A stretch of DNA of 64,000 bases from Tritonibacter mobilis (GCF_001681715.1 NZ_LNWY01000014.1:124001-188000), one strand, 5' to 3'; positions 1-11,430 are shown, counted from the first letter of the stretch. Translations and numbers: made by a program. Notes: generated by a model not told the origin, from the sequence alone.

Positions 1-298
1 CAATCATGAAGGGGCGCTCTTGGACATGATCCATGCGGCAAAAGGCACGCATGATGGGATCATTCTGAACGCAGGCGCCTATACCCACACATCTGTTGCA
101 CTAATGGATGCGATTTATTCCGTGGATCTCCCGGCTGTGGAAGTTCACCTGTCCAATATCCATGCCCGCGAATCCTTCCGCCAGACCTCTTATATCTCCA
201 AAGCTGTGATCGGCCAGATCTGCGGCTTTGGCTCCTTTGGCTACCTGATGGCGATGGATGCGCTTGTTCAGCATTGCGCGCGGAGTAGCGGGTCATGA
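1..298 (+). CDS. aroQ: 3-dehydroquinate dehydratase type II, 3' part
   Basis: C-terminal portion of a type II dehydroquinase, the third step of the shikimate pathway. The gene begins before the window and the reading frame is entered at base 2. Visible family signatures are [10 protein letters not shown], then [14 protein letters not shown] with the conserved Tyr-Thr-His-Thr-Ser stretch, then the catalytic-region motif [13 protein letters not shown], which carries the conserved histidine and arginine of the family. The stop TGA overlaps the ATG of the LuxR-type gene by four bases, so the two are probably co-transcribed and translationally coupled. That is an unusual partner for a housekeeping shikimate gene. 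Confidence 0.93.
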   Translation, partial: NHEGALLDMIHAAKGTHDGIILNAGAYTHTSVALMDAIYSVDLPAVEVHLSNIHARESFRQTSYISKAVIGQICGFGSFGYLMAMDALVQHCARSSGS

Positions 299-1050
299 CC
301 CCGTCCGAATATCTGCACCAACTGACCCAGTTTAAAACCATTGAGGAGCTGTGGCACGCGCATGTGAGCCAGATGAGCCGTTACGGGTTTGATCGTCTCC
401 TTTACGGCTACACGCTGTTCAAAACCCGCACCTCGCTGGGCGACCCTGATGACTTTGTTGTTTTGTCGAACCACAGCCCAGAGTATTTGCAGGGATTTCT
501 CGTTGATGGTCTTTATTCTCATGCTCCAATGCTGACATGGGCGCTGGAGAATGAAGGCCATGCAAGCTGGCGCGCCGCGCAGGATATGGCGGCTCAGGGA
601 CTGTTGGACTGCAAGGCGCGCAAGGTCCACGAGTTCAATCAGGCGATGAATGTCTGCGCCGGCTACACGATCAGCTTCAACTCCGCGACGGACCGATTTA
701 AGGGCGCGATTTCATTGGCCGCCCGCCCCGGACTTGATCAGGACGCAATTGATCAGATCTGGGCGGAGCACGGCTCTGACATCGTGCTGATGAACAATGT
801 GGCACATCTAAAGATCCTCACCCTGCCCTACCACGCCCCCAATCGCGCCCTGACAAAGCGCCAGCGTGAGGTTCTGCAATGGGTCGGGGACGGCAAGACC
901 ACGCAGGACATAGCTTTGCTGATGGGGCTCACACCTGCGACCATTGAAAAGCATCTGCGGCTTGCGCGTGAATCGCTCTGTGTTGAGACCACGGCGCAGG
1001 CGGTTCTGAAGGCTGCATTACACAATCAGATGTACGCGGTCGAACACTGA
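295..1050 (+). CDS. LuxR-family regulator with autoinducer-binding-type domain
   Basis: A 251-aa transcription factor. Residues about 15-165 resemble the N-terminal autoinducer-binding domain of quorum-sensing LuxR proteins. Residues 186-244 are a GerE/LuxR helix-turn-helix beginning [17 protein letters not shown] and containing [12 protein letters not shown]. It starts at an ATGA overlap with aroQ. No luxI-type synthase is visible in the window, so it may be a solo receptor; whether it binds an acyl-homoserine lactone or another ligand cannot be told from sequence. The family assignment is firm and the ligand is unknown. Confidence 0.88.
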   Translation: MTPSEYLHQLTQFKTIEELWHAHVSQMSRYGFDRLLYGYTLFKTRTSLGDPDDFVVLSNHSPEYLQGFLVDGLYSHAPMLTWALENEGHASWRAAQDMAAQGLLDCKARKVHEFNQAMNVCAGYTISFNSATDRFKGAISLAARPGLDQDAIDQIWAEHGSDIVLMNNVAHLKILTLPYHAPNRALTKRQREVLQWVGDGKTTQDIALLMGLTPATIEKHLRLARESLCVETTAQAVLKAALHNQMYAVEH

Positions 1051-1404
1051 TCGCCCCCCGGCTATCATCGGGCACGGTCGTCACCAGAAAGTCAGCGCCT
1101 GATTGCAACACAGGCATGACAATTTGATGTGCAAAAGATGTAGTAACCCTCTCTAATGGTAAGGAAAAGCTGACTTTACGGAAAGTTCTCTAACCCTCAG
1201 GATAGCGACGTTCCGTGAGTGGTGGCTAAGCCTGGGAACTTTGGGAAACGACCCCTGATATTGACAGGGCTCTCTGACCTGTCCGGTTATTGGTGTGTAT
1301 TTTTCCGCACCGATGACCGGAACCAACTCTTTTCAAACAGATATTCTCTGCTGCGTCACAACCGCAACCAGCGCAATTGCATCGTTCATTTTTGCATCTC
1401 ACAC
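1051..1404 (+). other. Intergenic region with two adjacent stem-loops
   Basis: No coding sequence is evident between the luxR-type gene and the tsf terminator. Two hairpins follow each other: GACAGG/CCTGTC at 1263-1283, and a 13-bp stem at 1283-1320 made of CCGGTTATTGGTG and CACCGATGACCGG with a 12-base loop. The second is fully paired only as plus-strand RNA, through two G-U wobbles, which suggests a plus-strand structured transcript or 3' UTR. No T-run follows it, so it is not a standard terminator. Confidence 0.35.
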
Positions 1405-1443
1405 AAAAACGCCCCCGAAGCCAGACAGGCGACAGGGGCGTTT
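1405..1443 (-). terminator. Rho-independent terminator of rpsB-tsf
   Basis: On the minus strand the tsf stop is followed by AACGCCCC ... GGGGCGTTTTTG, a GC-rich stem with a T-run, about 35 bases downstream of the gene. Confidence 0.85.
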
Positions 1444-1477
1444 GATATTTCTCGCTGAGCAATACGCTCTGAGGTGA

Positions 1478-2353
1478 TTAGCCCTGAGCGGCTTTGGCCA
1501 CTTCGGCTGCGAAGTCTTCTTTTTCGACTTCGATGCCTTCGCCAACTTCCACACGGATGAAGCCGGTGATGGTAGCGCCCGCTTCCTTGGCTGCAGCTTC
1601 CACGGTCAGGTCCGGGTTCACCACGAACTGCTGGTTCAGCAGGGTGGATTCAGCAACGAATTTCTTCATGCGACCGTCGATCATCTTCTCGATGACCTGC
1701 TCAGGCTTGCCGGATTCACGGGCGATGTCGATTTGAACCTGACGCTCTTTTTCGACGATGGCCGGATCCAGATCTGCCTCAGAGAGAGCGGCCGGGTTTA
1801 CAGCTGCGATGTGCATCGCGACCTGCTTGCCAATCGCCTCATCGCCACCGGTCATTGCAACTAGAACGCCGATTTTGCCCATGCCGTCGGCAGCTGCGTT
1901 GTGCACGTAGGACACAACGGTCTCGCCTTCCAGCTTCGCCATGCGGCGCAGGGTCATGTTCTCGCCGATGGTGGCGATCTTGTCGGTCAGGGTGGTGGCA
2001 ACGGTTTTGCCGCCCAGATCCGCTTCTGCCAGCTCTTCAACGGTGTTCACGGACAGGGCTGCTTTGGCAATGCCAGCAACCATGGTCTGGAACTCGCCGT
2101 TTTTCGCAACGAAGTCGGTTTCGGAGTTCACCTCAACAGCAACACCTTTGCCGCCATCGACGACCACGGCCACGAGGCCTTCTGCGGCGGTACGGCCAGA
2201 TTTCTTGGCCGCTTTTGCGAGGCCCTTGGTGCGCAGCCAGTCAACGGCAGCTTCCATGTCGCCGTCGTTTTCGACCAGTGCTTTTTTCGCGTCCATCATG
2301 CCTGCGCCGGTGGATTCGCGCAGTTCTTTCACCATTGCTGCAGTGATTGCCAT
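1478..2353 (-). CDS. tsf: Translation elongation factor Ts
   Basis: A 291-aa protein, the usual length for alphaproteobacterial EF-Ts, which acts in the cytoplasm as the guanine-nucleotide exchange factor for EF-Tu. The N-terminal UBA-like domain contains [18 protein letters not shown], and the EF-Tu contact motif follows as [13 protein letters not shown]. The dimerisation domains continue to the C-terminus. It lies 80 bp downstream of rpsB, the classical rpsB-tsf operon, and is closed by a strong terminator. Confidence 0.98.
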   Translation of the reverse strand: MAITAAMVKELRESTGAGMMDAKKALVENDGDMEAAVDWLRTKGLAKAAKKSGRTAAEGLVAVVVDGGKGVAVEVNSETDFVAKNGEFQTMVAGIAKAALSVNTVEELAEADLGGKTVATTLTDKIATIGENMTLRRMAKLEGETVVSYVHNAAADGMGKIGVLVAMTGGDEAIGKQVAMHIAAVNPAALSEADLDPAIVEKERQVQIDIARESGKPEQVIEKMIDGRMKKFVAESTLLNQQFVVNPDLTVEAAAKEAGATITGFIRVEVGEGIEVEKEDFAAEVAKAAQG

Positions 2354-2383
2354 CTTAGGCTCTCCTCAAGTCAAATGCGGTTT

Positions 2384-2404
2384 GGGGCAGGTCTACCCTG
2401 CCCC
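2384..2404 (-). promoter_or_regulatory. rpsB-tsf intercistronic stem-loop
   Basis: A perfect 8-bp stem, GGGGCAGG/CCTGCCCC, with a 5-base loop, sits in the 80-bp gap between rpsB and tsf. There is no T-run. It could be an attenuator, a processing site or an mRNA-stabilising element that sets the S2:EF-Ts ratio. Confidence 0.5.
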
Positions 2405-2433
2405 ACATGTCAAATCGATGACACGCTGTCAGA

Positions 2434-3204
2434 TCAGGCGTCAGCTGCTTCTTCAGCGACGGCTTCCTCGACAGGTGCTTCTTCCAGAGCACCGAGGTCA
2501 ACACCGGCAGCGCCGAGCTGAGCGGACATGCCGTCCAGTGCTGCACGTGCAACCAGATCGCAGTAGAGCGAGATCGCGCGCGCTGCGTCATCATTGCCCG
2601 GGATGATGTAGTCTACACCATCGGGGGAGCAGTTGGTGTCGACAATCGCCACAACCGGAATACCCAGTTTGTTGGCTTCTGCGATGGCCAGTGCTTCTTT
2701 TTTCACGTCGATGACGAACAGCAGGTCAGGAACGCCGCCCATGTCACGGATACCGCCGAGAGACGCTTGCAGCTTCTCTTGGTCACGCTCCATGCCCAGA
2801 CGCTCTTTCTTGGTCAGGCCTTCGGCACCCGCAGCCATACGCTCGTCGATTTCCTTCAGGCGGTTGATCGACTGGGAAACGGTTTTCCAGTTGGTCAGCG
2901 TGCCACCGAGCCAGCGGTGGTTCATGTAGTACTGAGCGGACTTCTCTGCGGCTTCGGCGATCGGCGCTGCGGCCTGACGCTTGGTACCAACGAAGAGAAC
3001 GCGGCCACCTTTGGCAACGGTGTCACGGATCGCGGTCAGAGCCTGGTCCAGCATCGGAACAGTCTGCGTGAGGTCCATGATGTGGATGCCGTTGCGCGCG
3101 CCGTAGATGAACGGCCCCATACGGGGGTTCCAACGCTGAGTCTGGTGACCAAAGTGAACGCCAGCTTCCAGCAGCTGACGCATGGTGAACTCGGGAAGAG
3201 CCAT
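2434..3204 (-). CDS. rpsB: 30S ribosomal protein S2
   Basis: A 256-aa S2 protein of the small ribosomal subunit. It opens with [20 protein letters not shown] and carries the S2 signatures [13 protein letters not shown] and [12 protein letters not shown]. The last 25 residues or so form an Ala/Glu-rich acidic tail beyond the universal S2 core, as is common in Rhodobacteraceae. It is the first gene of the rpsB-tsf operon, with its own promoter and structured leader upstream. Confidence 0.98.
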   Translation of the reverse strand: MALPEFTMRQLLEAGVHFGHQTQRWNPRMGPFIYGARNGIHIMDLTQTVPMLDQALTAIRDTVAKGGRVLFVGTKRQAAAPIAEAAEKSAQYYMNHRWLGGTLTNWKTVSQSINRLKEIDERMAAGAEGLTKKERLGMERDQEKLQASLGGIRDMGGVPDLLFVIDVKKEALAIAEANKLGIPVVAIVDTNCSPDGVDYIIPGNDDAARAISLYCDLVARAALDGMSAQLGAAGVDLGALEEAPVEEAVAEEAADA

Positions 3205-3327
3205 GCTATTCTTTCCTTTCCGGTTTTATCCTCAGCGGGGGTTCAGACACATATGTGTCCAACCGGCGGTCTGTCAGGGATGTCTCCCCTGAACAGGCCA
3301 AACCCCGCCTGCGGGTTCGATGGCGCG
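3205..3327 (-). promoter_or_regulatory. Structured 5' leader of rpsB
   Basis: The roughly 120-nt leader between the predicted promoter and the rpsB ATG contains a perfect 14-bp palindrome GACACATATGTGTC (3246-3259) and a second stem with CAGGG and CCCTG arms (about 3277-3293). S2 autoregulates its own mRNA leader in other bacteria, so this is a candidate leader for such control. No named RNA family is claimed. Confidence 0.4.
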
Positions 3328-3356
3328 CGTATAAGGCAGCTTCGCACACAGCGCAA
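3328..3356 (-). promoter_or_regulatory. Sigma-70-type promoter of rpsB-tsf
   Basis: On the minus strand, TTGCGC (3351-3356) and TATACG (3328-3333) are separated by exactly 17 bases. This fits a housekeeping promoter with a weak -35, typical of this group. Confidence 0.6.
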
Positions 3357-3373
3357 GCGCAAAAGTGCACCCC

Positions 3374-4225
3374 TCACCCATCAAGCAGCGGTTCGCCCTC
3401 CGCCGCGAGTGTATCATGCCCCTCGCGAACGATCTCTTCGCAATGAGCGGCCAACGCCTTGCGATTTGCAAAGTCGGCAACGCGAACCGGCGCATGATAA
3501 CGCAGCACTACCCTGCCCTGCGTCTCTGCGGACAGCACTTTCAAGAGATGCGAGCCAAAATCCATATCGCCCCACCAGCCGTAAAAACGTGGCTCTCGTC
3601 CTTTTGGGGCGTGAAACACCACAGAGACCGGCTGCACATATAATAGATCCCGCAGGTCGTCCTCGAAGAGCGATGCAAACAATGTGGTCTTGAACGGCAG
3701 CACCCGCCGCCCATCGGTGGAGGTTCCCTCTGGGAAAAACAGCAGCTTGTGCCCCGCTTTCAACCGCTCCGCAAAGAGCGCTTTTTGCTCGCTGGCCTTG
3801 GCGCGGTTTCGTTCAATAAACACCGTACCCGTCGCCCGCGCCAGCCAGCCAATACCGGGCCAGCCCGCGACTTCGGACTTTGAAACGAAATAGATGCGTT
3901 TTTTGGCATTGAGCGCAAAAATGTCGAGCCATGAGGAATGATTGGCCACAACGATACCGGGCTCACGCATCTGCGCCCTCGTGGCGCTGAACCCCATGCC
4001 CAGAATGCGAAACGCGTTTCGGCAGACAAACATCGTAATATAAGGTGTCACGGGACGTTTTACGCCACACAGTGGCCTCTCAATCAGCCGCACCAACAAA
4101 AGAAGCGCAAGGCAGCCAAAGACCAATGTCGCCAGTACCGCCCCGCGCAGCACGACCCTGACCCATCCCATCGCAGAGATACGGATCTGCTCAGGTGGTG
4201 TTTCACTGTGCCAGCTGACACTCAT
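3374..4225 (-). CDS. olsA: Lyso-ornithine lipid O-acyltransferase (PlsC family)
   Basis: A 283-aa membrane acyltransferase of the PlsC/LPLAT family. A hydrophobic segment at residues about 18-47 precedes the catalytic NHSSWLD motif (HX4D), and FPEGTSTDG is the substrate-binding motif. Its start overlaps the end of olsB by four bases. This neighbourhood identifies it as OlsA, which adds the second acyl chain to lyso-ornithine lipid at the inner membrane, rather than the essential glycerolipid PlsC. Ornithine lipids are phosphate-free membrane lipids. An additional lysophosphatidate acyltransferase activity cannot be excluded. Confidence 0.88.
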   Translation of the reverse strand: MSVSWHSETPPEQIRISAMGWVRVVLRGAVLATLVFGCLALLLLVRLIERPLCGVKRPVTPYITMFVCRNAFRILGMGFSATRAQMREPGIVVANHSSWLDIFALNAKKRIYFVSKSEVAGWPGIGWLARATGTVFIERNRAKASEQKALFAERLKAGHKLLFFPEGTSTDGRRVLPFKTTLFASLFEDDLRDLLYVQPVSVVFHAPKGREPRFYGWWGDMDFGSHLLKVLSAETQGRVVLRYHAPVRVADFANRKALAAHCEEIVREGHDTLAAEGEPLLDG

Positions 4226-4983
4226 CCGGTGGTGGTTCCACGCGTGTAAATACGGCTCTGGCGTTCATTCATCCGCGCCGTGTCGAGGATCAAACAGACA
4301 TCCGTCGTGTTGAATTCATGATCCACATAAGCGCCATCGCCAACGAAACCACCGAGCCTCAGATAGGCCTTGATCAGCGCAGGTGTCTCCAGCATCGCGG
4401 TGCGGCGATCAATCTGATCGGCCCCCAGCAGATCCATCGACTGGTAGACTTTGGACTTTACCCGCAAATCTTCGGGCGCGAGGTGGTTGGCATAGAGCAT
4501 CGACAAGGGTTGCCGAAGCGACGACGCGTCGGTGCCATGAAAGGAAGCCACCCCAAAGAGCACATCAATCTCATGGTCTGCGACATAGGCCGCAAGCCCG
4601 TTCCAGAGGTGAAACATCGCCATGCCGCCGCGATAGTCAGCATGTAGACAAGACCGCCCCAGCTCCAGCAATTTACGACCGGATTGGCGCAGCGGCGTGA
4701 GGTCATATTCATCTTCGGAATAAAACCGCCCCAGACGTTCCGCCTGATCACTGCGCAAAAGCCGGTAAACACCGACCACTTCGCCAGAGGTATCGTCGCT
4801 GACCAGCATATGATCGAAGTATGGATCAAACTGGTCCTGCTCGAGGCCTGCATCATGATCCACCAGATCACCACTGCCGCCAAGCTCGCGCACAAACACC
4901 TCATAGCGCAGAGCTTGCGCCGCTCTTAGATCTTCATCGGTTTCCGCCATCCGCACGGAAAACTGTGGCGCGCCATCGTGCAT
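4222..4983 (-). CDS. olsB: L-ornithine N-acyltransferase
   Basis: A 253-aa acyltransferase with a GNAT-like fold. It forms the amide bond between 3-hydroxyacyl-ACP and ornithine, the first step of ornithine-lipid synthesis. Family features include AQALRYEVFVRELGG near residue 20, LGRSCLHADYRGG in the middle, and the late segment LLGADQIDRRTAMLETPALI. It is translationally coupled to olsA. No ornithine-lipid hydroxylase gene is visible nearby. Confidence is high because of the olsB-olsA order and the family sequence. Confidence 0.9.
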   Translation of the reverse strand: MHDGAPQFSVRMAETDEDLRAAQALRYEVFVRELGGSGDLVDHDAGLEQDQFDPYFDHMLVSDDTSGEVVGVYRLLRSDQAERLGRFYSEDEYDLTPLRQSGRKLLELGRSCLHADYRGGMAMFHLWNGLAAYVADHEIDVLFGVASFHGTDASSLRQPLSMLYANHLAPEDLRVKSKVYQSMDLLGADQIDRRTAMLETPALIKAYLRLGGFVGDGAYVDHEFNTTDVCLILDTARMNERQSRIYTRGTTTG

Positions 4984-5091
4984 GCTTCTGCTCTACCCTT
5001 GATTTGTGGCGGGCAAATAGCCCATAGGCATATTCGCGCGCAAGATTTATGCACACTTGTATGCGTTTGGTTAACCTTTCATAAACCGTTT

Positions 5092-5274
5092 TTACGGATC
5101 AAAGACTGGAACAAGGGCAATACGCGCGCCGTCAAAGACGACTTTGCCCTGGTCGGGAAAATTGACAGTGATCTTGCCGCCCACGTTTGACTGTACTTGC
5201 CCCAAGCCCCAGTCCGGGTGGTTGGGATGTCGGACAAACATGCCGGGTGCCAGGATCGCATTGAGGTCATTCAT
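5092..5274 (-). CDS. DUF3553 family protein
   Basis: A 60-aa protein with the DUF3553 core PNHPDWGLGQVQSNVGGK followed by VNFPDQGKVVF. The family is small, widespread in Rhodobacteraceae and of unproved function; the predicted all-beta fold resembles the small domains of UvrD/CarD-like proteins. It is divergently transcribed from chpT with only 29 bp between start codons, so the two promoters must overlap. Confidence 0.8.
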   Translation of the reverse strand: MNDLNAILAPGMFVRHPNHPDWGLGQVQSNVGGKITVNFPDQGKVVFDGARIALVPVFDP

Positions 5275-5303
5275 AGTTTGAGTGGCCCTATTGGAGGAAA
5301 GTT

Positions 5304-5900
5304 ATGAGTGTAGATAACGCCAATCTGGCCGCATTGGTAGGCTCACGAATTTGTCACGATCTGATCAGCCCTGTTGGGGCGATTAACAACGGTCTGGAAC
5401 TGCTCGGCATGTCCAACTCGTTGGAAGGTCCAGAGCTGGAGCTGATCTCCGACAGTGTGAATAACGCTAACGCCCGTATTCGCTTTTTCCGCGTAGCCTT
5501 TGGTTCTGCGGGCGAACAGGAGCTTGGCCGCATGGAAATCATGAGCGTGCTCGGTGATGTCAGCAAAGGTGGGCGCATCAAATATAACTGGTCCTCGCAA
5601 GAGGCGGCAGCGCGGCGCGATGTCCGTATGGCGTTTCTCGCCGGTCTCTGCCTTGAGAGTGCGCTTCCCTATGGCGGCAGTATCCAAATCCTACGCAGCA
5701 CCGACGGCTGGACCGTGACAGGCGAGGGTCGCAAGATCAATGTCGACGAAGATCTTTGGTCTGGTCTTGCGTCAGACGCACCCAAAGTCGAGATCACCCC
5801 GGCACTGGTGCAATTCGCGCTGCTGCCCGAAGCGGCCAAAGAAGCCGGTCGTCAGTTGTCGTTCAGCCAATCGGCAGAGAAGATCTCGATCAGCTTCTAA
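5304..5900 (+). CDS. chpT: Histidine phosphotransferase ChpT
   Basis: A 198-aa phosphotransfer protein that in alphaproteobacteria passes phosphate from the CckA hybrid kinase to CtrA and CpdR, controlling cell cycle and, in Rhodobacteraceae, motility and gene-transfer-agent functions. The phosphorylated histidine lies in the motif SRICHDLISPVGAINNGLE at residues about 14-32. A degenerate ATPase-like C-terminal half follows without kinase nucleotide-binding motifs, as expected for the family. A SD-like GGAGGAAAG precedes the ATG. Confidence 0.92.
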   Translation: MSVDNANLAALVGSRICHDLISPVGAINNGLELLGMSNSLEGPELELISDSVNNANARIRFFRVAFGSAGEQELGRMEIMSVLGDVSKGGRIKYNWSSQEAAARRDVRMAFLAGLCLESALPYGGSIQILRSTDGWTVTGEGRKINVDEDLWSGLASDAPKVEITPALVQFALLPEAAKEAGRQLSFSQSAEKISISF

Positions 5901-5920
5901 GCGATCCTGATTGCACTATG

Positions 5921-5954
5921 AAAAACGCCGCTGATCTTCTCAGCGGCGTTTCTT
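5921..5954. terminator. Bidirectional terminator between chpT and proA
   Basis: A perfect 11-bp stem AACGCCGCTGA/TCAGCGGCGTT with a 5-base loop, flanked by an A-run on the left and a T-rich stretch on the right. It serves the convergent chpT and proA genes. Confidence 0.88.
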
Positions 5955-5964
5955 ATTTGCGGGA

Positions 5965-7230
5965 CTATTTGCGCACGGTGCCATCACCGCGCACCAGATA
6001 TTTGAAACTGGTAAGCTGCGTCGCCCCGACCGGACCACGGGCATGCATCTTGCCGGTGGCAATGCCGATCTCCGCCCCCATGCCGAACTCGCCGCCATCG
6101 GCAAACTGGGTGGAGGCATTGTGCATCAGGATCGCGCTGTCCAACTCTGCGAAGAACTGCGCCACGGCTGCGTCATCCTCGGTAATGATGCAATCGGTGT
6201 GGGCCGAGTGGTAGGTGCGGATATGGGCAATCGCCTCGTCGATGCTTGCCACTTTTTTGGCAGCAATGATTGCATCGAGGTATTCCTTGCCCCAATCCTC
6301 GGACGTGGCGCCCTGCATGCTATCCGGGCCGGGCAAGCCCTCTTCGGCGTGGATTTCCACCCCACCCATAGCGAGCAGGTCCAGCACGTCCTTGCCGATG
6401 GTCTCGGCAATATCCTGATGGATCAGCAGGCACTCCGCAGCGCCGCAGATGCCGGTGCGCCGGGTCTTGGCGTTCAGGACCACGTCGATCGCCTTTTTGC
6501 GGTCGGCATGTTTATCGATGTAGATATGTACGATACCCTCAAGATGGGCAAAGACCGGAACGCGGGCTTCGCGCTGCACCAGCCCCACCAGCCCCTTGCC
6601 GCCACGCGGAACGATCACATCCACGTAGTCGGTCATGGTCAAGAGCTCCTGCACTGCCGCGCGATCACGGGTCGGCACCAGTTGCACGGCGTCCTCGGGC
6701 AAACCTGCAGTTCGCAGCCCGGCGGCCAGACAGCCATGGATCGCCTGCGCTGAATGCAGGCTCTCAGAGCCGCCACGCAGGATCACCGCGTTGCCGGATT
6801 TGAGGCATAGCGCGCCCGCATCCGCGGTCACATTGGGGCGGCTTTCGTAGATCACGCCGATCACCCCAAGCGGGGTGCGCACGCGTTGGATCCGCAGGCC
6901 GGTGGGTTGCGTCCATTCTTCCATCACCGCGCCGACGGGGTCATCCTGCGCCGCAACAGCGCGCAAACCATCCACGATGCCCTGAATACGCGCCTCATCC
7001 AGCATCAGTCGGTCCATCATCGCAGAGGACAGCCCCTTTTCGCGGCCAAACTCCAGATCCTTGGCATTGGCGGCGATAATGTCTTCACGCTTGGCCCAGA
7101 CCTCATCTGCGGCAGCGTTCAGCGCCTGTTCTTTCTGTGCCGCGCTTGCGGTGGCGAGCTGTTGCGCAGCCGCTTTGGCGCGCGTGCCGATGTCTGTCAT
7201 CAGCGCGGGAATATTTTCCAGATCTTTCAT
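5965..7230 (-). CDS. proA: Gamma-glutamyl phosphate reductase
   Basis: A 421-aa cytoplasmic NADPH-dependent enzyme that reduces gamma-glutamyl phosphate to glutamate-5-semialdehyde in proline synthesis. It has the aldehyde-dehydrogenase-like fold with the family motifs [30 protein letters not shown] and [12 protein letters not shown], the last carrying the catalytic cysteine. The length is normal. It is the last gene of the leftward obgE-proB-proA series, 90 bp after proB. Confidence 0.97.
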   Translation of the reverse strand: MKDLENIPALMTDIGTRAKAAAQQLATASAAQKEQALNAAADEVWAKREDIIAANAKDLEFGREKGLSSAMMDRLMLDEARIQGIVDGLRAVAAQDDPVGAVMEEWTQPTGLRIQRVRTPLGVIGVIYESRPNVTADAGALCLKSGNAVILRGGSESLHSAQAIHGCLAAGLRTAGLPEDAVQLVPTRDRAAVQELLTMTDYVDVIVPRGGKGLVGLVQREARVPVFAHLEGIVHIYIDKHADRKKAIDVVLNAKTRRTGICGAAECLLIHQDIAETIGKDVLDLLAMGGVEIHAEEGLPGPDSMQGATSEDWGKEYLDAIIAAKKVASIDEAIAHIRTYHSAHTDCIITEDDAAVAQFFAELDSAILMHNASTQFADGGEFGMGAEIGIATGKMHARGPVGATQLTSFKYLVRGDGTVRK

Positions 7231-7320
7231 GTCTTTGCCCTTTGCTTCCCTAGGCGGGGTCCGAGCCGCACCGCCACATCACGCGGCGGCGGGAAATCTC
7301 GCATGCTCAGAATGACAGGA

Positions 7321-9503
<2,183 letters not shown>

Positions 9504-9626
9504 TCAGGGGATGGCTCAACCCTGCGTCTGTTGTTCTGCCTGCATGGCCGATCTGCGGGACGAGACACAAAAACGCGGACCCGTCCGATGACGCGCCCGC
9601 GAGTGGTGTTGCCTTTGATCTCTGGA

Positions 9627-10163
9627 TCAGAGCTTGCGGCTGTAGGTCCATGTTGGAACATTGGCATCGCGCGCAACGCAGAAATCCTCTGCATCGCCAA
9701 GATACTCAAACCCGCAATGCGCAAGCACCCGCGCCGACGCCGGGTTGTCCTGAAACACGCTTGCAAACATCGTTGCATCGCCCAAGGGGTTGGCCTCTAC
9801 CAGCAACTGAACTGCCATCGACGCAAGCCCCGTATTCCAGAACGGCGGCGCAACCCAATAGCCAACCTCGGACTGGTTGCGATCCATGGATTTCAGCGAG
9901 ATCACCCCCATCAGTTCCGGGCTGCCATCCTTGGTGCCATCCATCGCCCAGATGAACTCTCCCTGCTCGGCCTCAATGCCGCGTTTGACATAGGCCTCAG
10001 CCGCGCCCGGCGGATAGGGATGCGGGATCGGCGCGGTCATCTTTGCGATGCGCGCATCTCCGGCGTAGTGTTCAATCAGACCCGCATCCGACGGACGCAA
10101 AGGCCGCAGATCAAAGCGATCTGCCTCAATGATGGCTTGCTGATCCGTTTGGTCCAAACCCAT
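9627..10163 (-). CDS. GNAT-family N-acetyltransferase (RimJ/RimL-like)
   Basis: A 178-aa acetyltransferase resembling the RimJ/RimL subgroup. Recognisable segments are FDLRPLRPSDAGLIEHY at the N-terminus, ELMGVISLKSMDRNQSEVGYWV in the middle, and NPASARVLAHCGFEYLG near the end, the last being the acetyl-CoA-binding and wall region of these enzymes. The start at 10163 has GAGGAG eight bases upstream; a longer frame to 10295 has no such site. Its substrate is unknown, but ribosomal proteins or small amines are typical. It lies between rpmA and obgE. Confidence 0.88.
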   Translation of the reverse strand: MGLDQTDQQAIIEADRFDLRPLRPSDAGLIEHYAGDARIAKMTAPIPHPYPPGAAEAYVKRGIEAEQGEFIWAMDGTKDGSPELMGVISLKSMDRNQSEVGYWVAPPFWNTGLASMAVQLLVEANPLGDATMFASVFQDNPASARVLAHCGFEYLGDAEDFCVARDANVPTWTYSRKL

Positions 10164-10321
10164 AACCACGCTCCTCCTCAAGAAACTCAAACTTCGGCAA
10201 ATACACTCTGGTATTCTGGGGACTTGTGCTCCTCCATCCCCTTGCCGATGAGATGGGAAGTGCCTGAACGACAAACAAGTCACGTTTTCACGCACTTGCG
10301 TTACGATCCGACAGGTCCATC

Positions 10322-10359
10322 CAAAAACGAAAAGAGGGACCGGTCTTTTAACCGATCCC
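10322..10359 (-). terminator. Terminator downstream of rpmA
   Basis: On the minus strand GGGATCGGT/ACCGGTCCC forms a 9-bp stem (one G-T pair) with a 6-base loop, followed by TCTTTTCGTTTTT. It should end the rplU-rpmA transcript before the GNAT gene. Confidence 0.8.
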
Positions 10360-10390
10360 CCTGAAGATTTTATTACCCTTTGGGTTCGGT

Positions 10391-10660
10391 TTACTCAGCG
10401 GCCTCCGCCGCCGGGAGAACCGAAATAAAGGTGCGGCCTTTGAGGCCCTTGTGGAAGGTCACGTTGCCGTTGGCGGTCGCAAAGATGGTGTGATCTTTGC
10501 CAATACCAACGCCTTCGCCCGGCCAGAACTTGGTGCCGCGCTGACGCACGATGATGTTGCCCGCGATTGCAGACTGACCACCATAAAGTTTCACGCCAAG
10601 ACGACGACCTGCGGAGTCGCGACCGTTACGGGACGAACCGCCAGCTTTTTTATGTGCCAT
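10391..10660 (-). CDS. rpmA: 50S ribosomal protein L27
   Basis: An 89-aa protein of the 50S subunit that reaches toward the peptidyl-transferase centre. The start [20 protein letters not shown] and the segment [20 protein letters not shown] are diagnostic. No extra N-terminal cleavage extension is present, unlike Firmicutes L27. It is 12 bp downstream of rplU in the usual operon. Confidence 0.98.
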   Translation of the reverse strand: MAHKKAGGSSRNGRDSAGRRLGVKLYGGQSAIAGNIIVRQRGTKFWPGEGVGIGKDHTIFATANGNVTFHKGLKGRTFISVLPAAEAAE

Positions 10661-10672
10661 TCTTGTCTCTCC

Positions 10673-11281
10673 TTAGCCTTGAGCCAGCTCTTTGGCCTGC
10701 TCAACCCACTCGGGTTTGATCTTGACGGCGTCGATACCAGCAATATCCGCTTCGGACAAGGCTGCGATCTGAGCGAAGGTGGTGAGACCAGCGGCCTCCA
10801 GCTTCTTGGCGGCGGCAGGGCCAACACCGGTCAGCTGGGTCAGATCGTCGGAACCAGCAGCAGCTGCGGGTGCAGCGGCTTTGGCAGCCTTGGCTTTCGG
10901 CGCGGCTTTCGCAGCAGGAGCCGCATCGCCTTTACCGGTTGCCACTTTCACGCCGGACGCATCCGCACCAGAGGACAGGATCTCCGTGATCTTGACCAGG
11001 GTCAGCTTCTGACGGTGACCGACAGTACGCTTGGAGGAGTGCTTACGACGACGCTTGACGAACTTGATGACCTTGTCACCTTTGATCTGTTCGACCACTT
11101 CCGCCTGCACGGCAGCGCCGGACACAAACGGAGCACCAACGACGGGGGCATCGCCACCGATCATCAGAACGTCATTGAATTGAACGGTTTCGCCAGCGTC
11201 TGCAGCCAGTTTTTCCACGCGGAGCATATCGCCCGCCTGAACTTTGTACTGCTTGCCGCCAGTCTTAAGGACTGCGAACAT
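10673..11281 (-). CDS. rplU: 50S ribosomal protein L21 with C-terminal HhH domain
   Basis: Residues 1-104 are a normal L21 (MFAVLKTGGKQYKVQAGD; KRRRKHSSKRTVGHRQ). The protein then continues to 202 aa: an Ala/Lys/Pro-rich linker (about 105-142) and a helix-hairpin-helix-like module beginning DDLTQLTGVGPAAAKKLEAAG. Canonical L21 is about 103 aa, so the protein is nearly double length. Such tails are seen in alphaproteobacterial L21; the role of the HhH module is unknown, and nucleic-acid binding is an inference. Confidence 0.96.
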   Translation of the reverse strand: MFAVLKTGGKQYKVQAGDMLRVEKLAADAGETVQFNDVLMIGGDAPVVGAPFVSGAAVQAEVVEQIKGDKVIKFVKRRRKHSSKRTVGHRQKLTLVKITEILSSGADASGVKVATGKGDAAPAAKAAPKAKAAKAAAPAAAAGSDDLTQLTGVGPAAAKKLEAAGLTTFAQIAALSEADIAGIDAVKIKPEWVEQAKELAQG

Positions 11282-11430
11282 TTCAGTCTTTCCTTTTCTA
11301 CCCGCGTCCTTCGGTCCCCTTTCGGGCGTTTGCGACGGGGCCTCGCCCCCTCACCTCGAACAGCGCGCCCCTTGTGCGGGACGGTATGACAATAAAACCC
11401 CGGCGCGGAGAGTCCGGGCCGGGATGCGGG

